Assembly: GCA_017355425.1 (NCBI GenBank)
Contig: CP070233.1
Coordinates: forward strand, 1,591,501-1,655,500
DNA length: 64,000 nt
DNA from: Dolichospermum sp. DET69
GTDB taxonomy: Bacteria > Cyanobacteriota > Cyanobacteriia > Cyanobacteriales > Nostocaceae
Direction: 5' to 3'
Of the stretch, positions 61,497 through 64,000 are shown piece after piece (positions within the stretch are counted from its first letter, which is position 1; each line of letters begins with the position of its first letter). Under the pieces are notes generated by a model. That model was not told the origin of the DNA and did no database searches. It was given only the letters and a program-made list of their open reading frames with translations. A program made the translations under genes and the position numbers.

Positions 61497-61925
61497 AAAA
61501 ATACCCGGTAAGTGGGAAACTCAGACACTTCAGTGCTGAGAGGGAAACGACTCGTGCGGTTTTAACCGCCTTGAATATTTTTTCATTACCGCCTTGGAGT
61601 TGGTAAATTCAGTGTACTTTTGTAATGTACTTTCAACGGGACAATTACCGATTCAAAATTCCCAACTCTGTACGCATAATGTGTTGCACGCGATGTGCCT
61701 CCCTTTCGGGGTGATGTTAGCTTCGTCAATGTTTTAAGAGCTTTTTAAACTTGCAACACTGTTTCAGTGACTTTAAAACTGTTTAATTGCAAATGACAGA
61801 GCAGGGAACTAGCTACGCATTCCGGGGTGTCGTGACTCAAAAAACGTAGTCAGTGAAGACTTAGACTGGTCAGTACAGCTGGCAATTTCTTACAAGCTCA
61901 GTCCCTTTAGGGCTGAGTTACTGAC
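61497..61925 (-). mobile_element. Short non-autonomous isrB-type element with omega-RNA-like core
   Basis: 429 bp. The left end is GTCAGTAACTCAGCCC; the right end is hairpin CTCAGCACTGAAGTGTCTGAG then ACCGGGTATTTTT, ending directly before ATGA. Exact removal restores the HicB-like frame, which fixes both boundaries to the base. No protein coding. The core at 61714-61925 matches the 28.1 kb element closely. Confidence 0.87.
61714..61925 (-). ncRNA. Candidate stand-alone omega-RNA (copy 2)
   Basis: Shares GGGGTGATGTTAGCTTCG, GCAACACTGTTTCAGTGAC, AATTGCAAATGACAGAGCAG and GCATTCCGGGGTGTCGTGAC with 28257-28483. The variable hairpin differs (AGTC...GACT at about 61846-61866 against CCTA...TAGG in copy 1). 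The guide would come from the host DNA just before the left end (ATATCAGAACCAGCTTGG), which in the empty site is followed by ATGA. Confidence 0.6.
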
Positions 61926-62186
61926 CCAAGCTGGTTCTGATATTTGAAGTGGTACTTGCCATGAAATCGCTTCTATCTTTTTTAATCTTTCTAAAAATGT
62001 GGCTTGAATTTGAGCAATAGCAGATTCTCTTGTTTCTGCTTGTACTCGACAGTCGGGAAATTCTTTAATAGATGCCGCAATTTGTCCAGATGTGAGTGGT
62101 TCTATCAGAAGTGTGACTTTAAGGTTACTAAATACGTCAGATTGTGGTTGCTCTAGGTTGATCATGTTAATTTTTGAATGATTCAA
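61926..62186 (-). pseudogene. HicB-like small protein, 5' part (split by isrB-type element)
   Basis: 87 residues, MNHSKINMINLEQPQSDVFS continuing VTLLIEPLTSGQIAASIKEF, PDCRVQAETRESAIAQIQAT and IEAISWQVPLQISEPAW. This is the HicB-like beta-alpha fold of antitoxins (PDCRV, ETREEAI, LERLKKIEAI). With the 3' fragment it makes 125 residues. Now the frame reads 11 residues into the element and stops at 61890. No HicA toxin is adjacent. Confidence 0.75.
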
Positions 62187-62314
62187 CTTATCAATTTTTT
62201 CCCTTATTATAGCATTGATGATGCGATTCCTACGGAGCGCTTCGCTATCGCTTAATTTGAAATTCAGAAAAATTAAGAGTGATCGCTTCCTTGCCAGGTA
62301 AAATAATTGTAATC

Positions 62315-62341
62315 AAAAAAAAGAGGTCATCATTGACCCCT
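62315..62341 (-). terminator. Rho-independent terminator of the apc operon
   Basis: Reverse strand GGGGTCA-ATGA-TGACCTC followed by TTTTTTTT: a 7-bp stem with one G-T pair and an eight-T run, 38 bases after the apcC stop. Confidence 0.85.
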
Positions 62342-62378
62342 TACAAATCTACTAAGAATAAACTCTGATTTATAGAAA

Positions 62379-62585
62379 TTAAGCTAAACCAGTATTTGTA
62401 CCTTGCTTACCGGTGGCTAGTTCTACCTTAAGAATCTTGCCACCCATTTTCATGATGCGTTGTTGTTCGCGGAACCAGTTTTCATAAGGAACTAACTTAG
62501 TAAAGTAAGTATTTTGTAATTCGCGTTGGGTGCGAGTCCGAGTTAGACTAGGAACACAAGCAGTTACTTTAAATAAACGAGCCAT
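62379..62585 (-). CDS. apcC: Allophycocyanin core linker LC (ApcC)
   Basis: 68 residues, MARLFKVTACVPSLTRTRTQ ... KLVPYENWFREQQRIMKMGG, ending GKQGTNTGLA. This small linker (about 7.8 kDa) sits inside the allophycocyanin trimer and stabilises the phycobilisome core. Ribosome site AGGAGA 11 bases upstream. 216 bases separate it from apcB; apcC is often made on both the long and a separate short transcript, but no processing signal is assigned here. Confidence 0.97.
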   Translation of the reverse strand: MARLFKVTACVPSLTRTRTQRELQNTYFTKLVPYENWFREQQRIMKMGGKILKVELATGKQGTNTGLA

Positions 62586-62801
62586 TTTGTTTCAAATCTC
62601 CTGATATTGTTTGGGAAACTTTTTTATCTCAAATATATTGAGTCAAAATCTTTAATTATTTTTTCCAAGACTGGAAACCAATCATCAACACCAGACTGAT
62701 AACACTTACAATTAATTAGCAAGAGAACCTTCTAGTAATCATGATTGATCTCCAGACCAAAATACAAGCCGCACCTATATAACTAAGTGCAAAGCTAACT
62801 C

Positions 62802-63287
62802 CTAGCTCAAGCCAGAGGAGATATAGTCGAAGTAAACGCCCATTTCTTTACCAGCGTCAGGACCAACCAAACTAGCGGTTACTTCCTTCATAGCTTGGAT
62901 AGCTTGAACGGTAGCGCCTACGGGTACTCCCAAGGAATTGTAGGTTTCTTTCAAACCATTCAATACACGCTCATCCAAAATGGAAGCGTCGCCAGCGAGC
63001 ATAGCGTAGGTAGAATAACGCAAGTAGTAATCCAAGTCACGGATACAAGCTGCGTAACGACGGGTAGTGTACATATTACCACCGGGACGGGTGATATCAG
63101 AGTACAACAAAGATTTAGCTACAGCTTCTTTAACGATAGCAGCAGCATTAGCACTGATGGTTGTAGCTGCACGAACGCGCAGTTCACCAGTAGCGAAGTA
63201 GCTTTTTAGCTTGTCTAGAGCAGCGATATCAAGGTATTTACCTTGTACGTCTGAAGAATTGATAACTGAGGTAATTGCGTCTTGCAT
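62802..63287 (-). CDS. apcB: Allophycocyanin beta subunit
   Basis: 161 residues. It carries one phycocyanobilin on the cysteine of [20 protein letters not shown], and the conserved [16 protein letters not shown] includes the asparagine that is methylated in beta subunits. With ApcA it forms the core trimers that pass energy to photosystems. Ribosome site AAGGA upstream. 67 bases downstream of apcA, so co-transcribed. Confidence 0.98.
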   Translation of the reverse strand: MQDAITSVINSSDVQGKYLDIAALDKLKSYFATGELRVRAATTISANAAAIVKEAVAKSLLYSDITRPGGNMYTTRRYAACIRDLDYYLRYSTYAMLAGDASILDERVLNGLKETYNSLGVPVGATVQAIQAMKEVTASLVGPDAGKEMGVYFDYISSGLS

Positions 63288-63354
63288 TGTTGTTTTTTCC
63301 TTATTTCCAACCTTATTGCCATAGTTTAAGTTTGAGCCGAGAAACAGCTAAAAC

Positions 63355-63840
63355 CTAACCCATTGCTCCAACAACGTAGTCGAAGTAAGAACCAGCTTCA
63401 CCAGCGTCTTCAGCAGACAACAAGGTAGCAGCAACGTTCTTCATAGCGGCAACGCCACCAGCAACTGCATCAATGGGAGTACCCAAAGATTTGTACATTT
63501 CTCTAACACCAACGATACCGATTTCTTCAATAGCGGTAACATCGCCAGAAACGATTCCGTAGGTAACTAGACGAAGGTAGTAGTCTAAGTCACGCAAGCA
63601 AGTAGCTGTCATTTCTTGTCCGTAAGCGTTACCACCGGGGGAAACAACATCAGGACGTTTTTGGAACAGTTGGTCGCCAGCTTGCTTAACAATGCGTTCG
63701 CGGTTTTCGGTCAATACTTGAGCGATGCGAAGACGTTGTGCGCCACCAGCAACAAAACCTTTGATTCTGTCTAATTCGCCGGGGCTGAGGTAGCGAGCTT
63801 CTGCATCAGCATTCACGATAGCTTTCGTGACGATACTCAT
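63355..63840 (-). CDS. apcA: Allophycocyanin alpha subunit
   Basis: 161 residues. Chromophore cysteine in [40 protein letters not shown] and [20 protein letters not shown] are conserved. Ribosome site GGAGGA 9 bases before ATG. It is the first gene of apcABC here; apcE often lies upstream and would be beyond the window. The 160 bases after 63840 hold leader DNA and no gene. Confidence 0.98.
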   Translation of the reverse strand: MSIVTKAIVNADAEARYLSPGELDRIKGFVAGGAQRLRIAQVLTENRERIVKQAGDQLFQKRPDVVSPGGNAYGQEMTATCLRDLDYYLRLVTYGIVSGDVTAIEEIGIVGVREMYKSLGTPIDAVAGGVAAMKNVAATLLSAEDAGEAGSYFDYVVGAMG

Positions 63841-64000
63841 TAATGGATTCCTCCAAAACTAATGTAACCAGAATTTGATTAAACTGGTACGATTTTATGT
63901 GGTTGATAGTGGGCTTACATCTTGGTTGACATTTCTAGCCAGATTGACTGGATTTGGTGTAAACCAGGTGGAAAACTCAATTACCTTCCGCAAAACATTG
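63841..64000 (-). promoter_or_regulatory. apcA upstream leader
   Basis: Gene-free DNA upstream of apcA to the window edge, with the GGAGGA ribosome site at about 63850-63855. The main apc promoter may lie here or further upstream, since long untranslated leaders are typical of apc operons. No -10 box was assigned with confidence. Confidence 0.45.

Overview
The window looks like chromosome from a filamentous, probably heterocyst-forming cyanobacterium (Nostocales; an Anabaena, Dolichospermum or Nostoc relative). The grounds are an apcA-apcB-apcC phycobilisome core operon, psbI, a fused ThiO-ThiG enzyme, AT-rich DNA dotted with GCGATCGC (HIP1) octamers, heptanucleotide tandem repeats, and many dispersed GC-rich palindromic repeats between genes. 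No tRNA or rRNA gene was recognised.

Layout. 1-8.8 kb holds envelope and housekeeping genes: mgtE (cut by the window edge), a large tandem-repeat block, murJ, a lumenal pentapeptide protein, an LCP-family ligase, a mannose-1-phosphate guanylyltransferase and a UbiB-type kinase. 8.9-16.5 kb holds two AAA-like ATPase signalling proteins (one AAA-GGDEF, one AAA-WD40). The second is split by an IS607-type element carrying a serine recombinase and a TnpB without a visible zinc finger. 16.7-18.5 kb is an ABC exporter pair. 18.7-22.8 kb is a nested mobile region: an Rpn-like gene interrupted by an isrB element, whose isrB is itself interrupted by a group II intron. 22.8-28.1 kb holds a Ser/Thr kinase, an alpha/beta hydrolase, a SagB-type oxidoreductase and a Uma2 protein. 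28.6-39.6 kb holds a broken GAF/histidine kinase gene, a DUF3769 (LptD-like) protein, psbI, an acyltransferase, a 1.8 kb gene-free stretch, glycogen phosphorylase and small membrane proteins. 40.0-45.6 kb holds SUI1 and then a compact defence-type operon: GNAT-PIN-ASCH-like protein, ASCH protein, McrB-like GTPase, McrC-like nuclease. 46-58 kb is metabolic (trpB, two CAP proteins, an RNase D-like exonuclease, an IMPase-family enzyme, an MDR dehydrogenase, cimA, thiO-thiG) with toxin-antitoxin fragments between. 58.6-62.2 kb is a second mobile-element cluster, with an IS1634-type IS and a small isrB-type element each interrupting a gene. 62.3-63.8 kb is the apc operon.

Most striking. (1) At least three isrB-type elements (one with isrB, two short ones without protein) share the same ends. 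Removing two of them exactly (19072-22642 and 61497-61925) restores an open host reading frame. All three sit directly 5' of ATGA, which fits the NTGA target-adjacent motif known for an IsrB nickase. The two short ones share a conserved RNA-like core, so they look like stand-alone omega-RNA genes. (2) The full element's isrB carries a group II intron inside its PLMP motif, and removing the intron gives one 382-residue IsrB. (3) The McrBC cassette is preceded by a multidomain GNAT-PIN-ASCH-like protein and an ASCH protein in a translationally coupled operon; I cannot name this combination as a described system. Four separate genes can be rebuilt in frame across precise insertions, so many of the transpositions appear recent.
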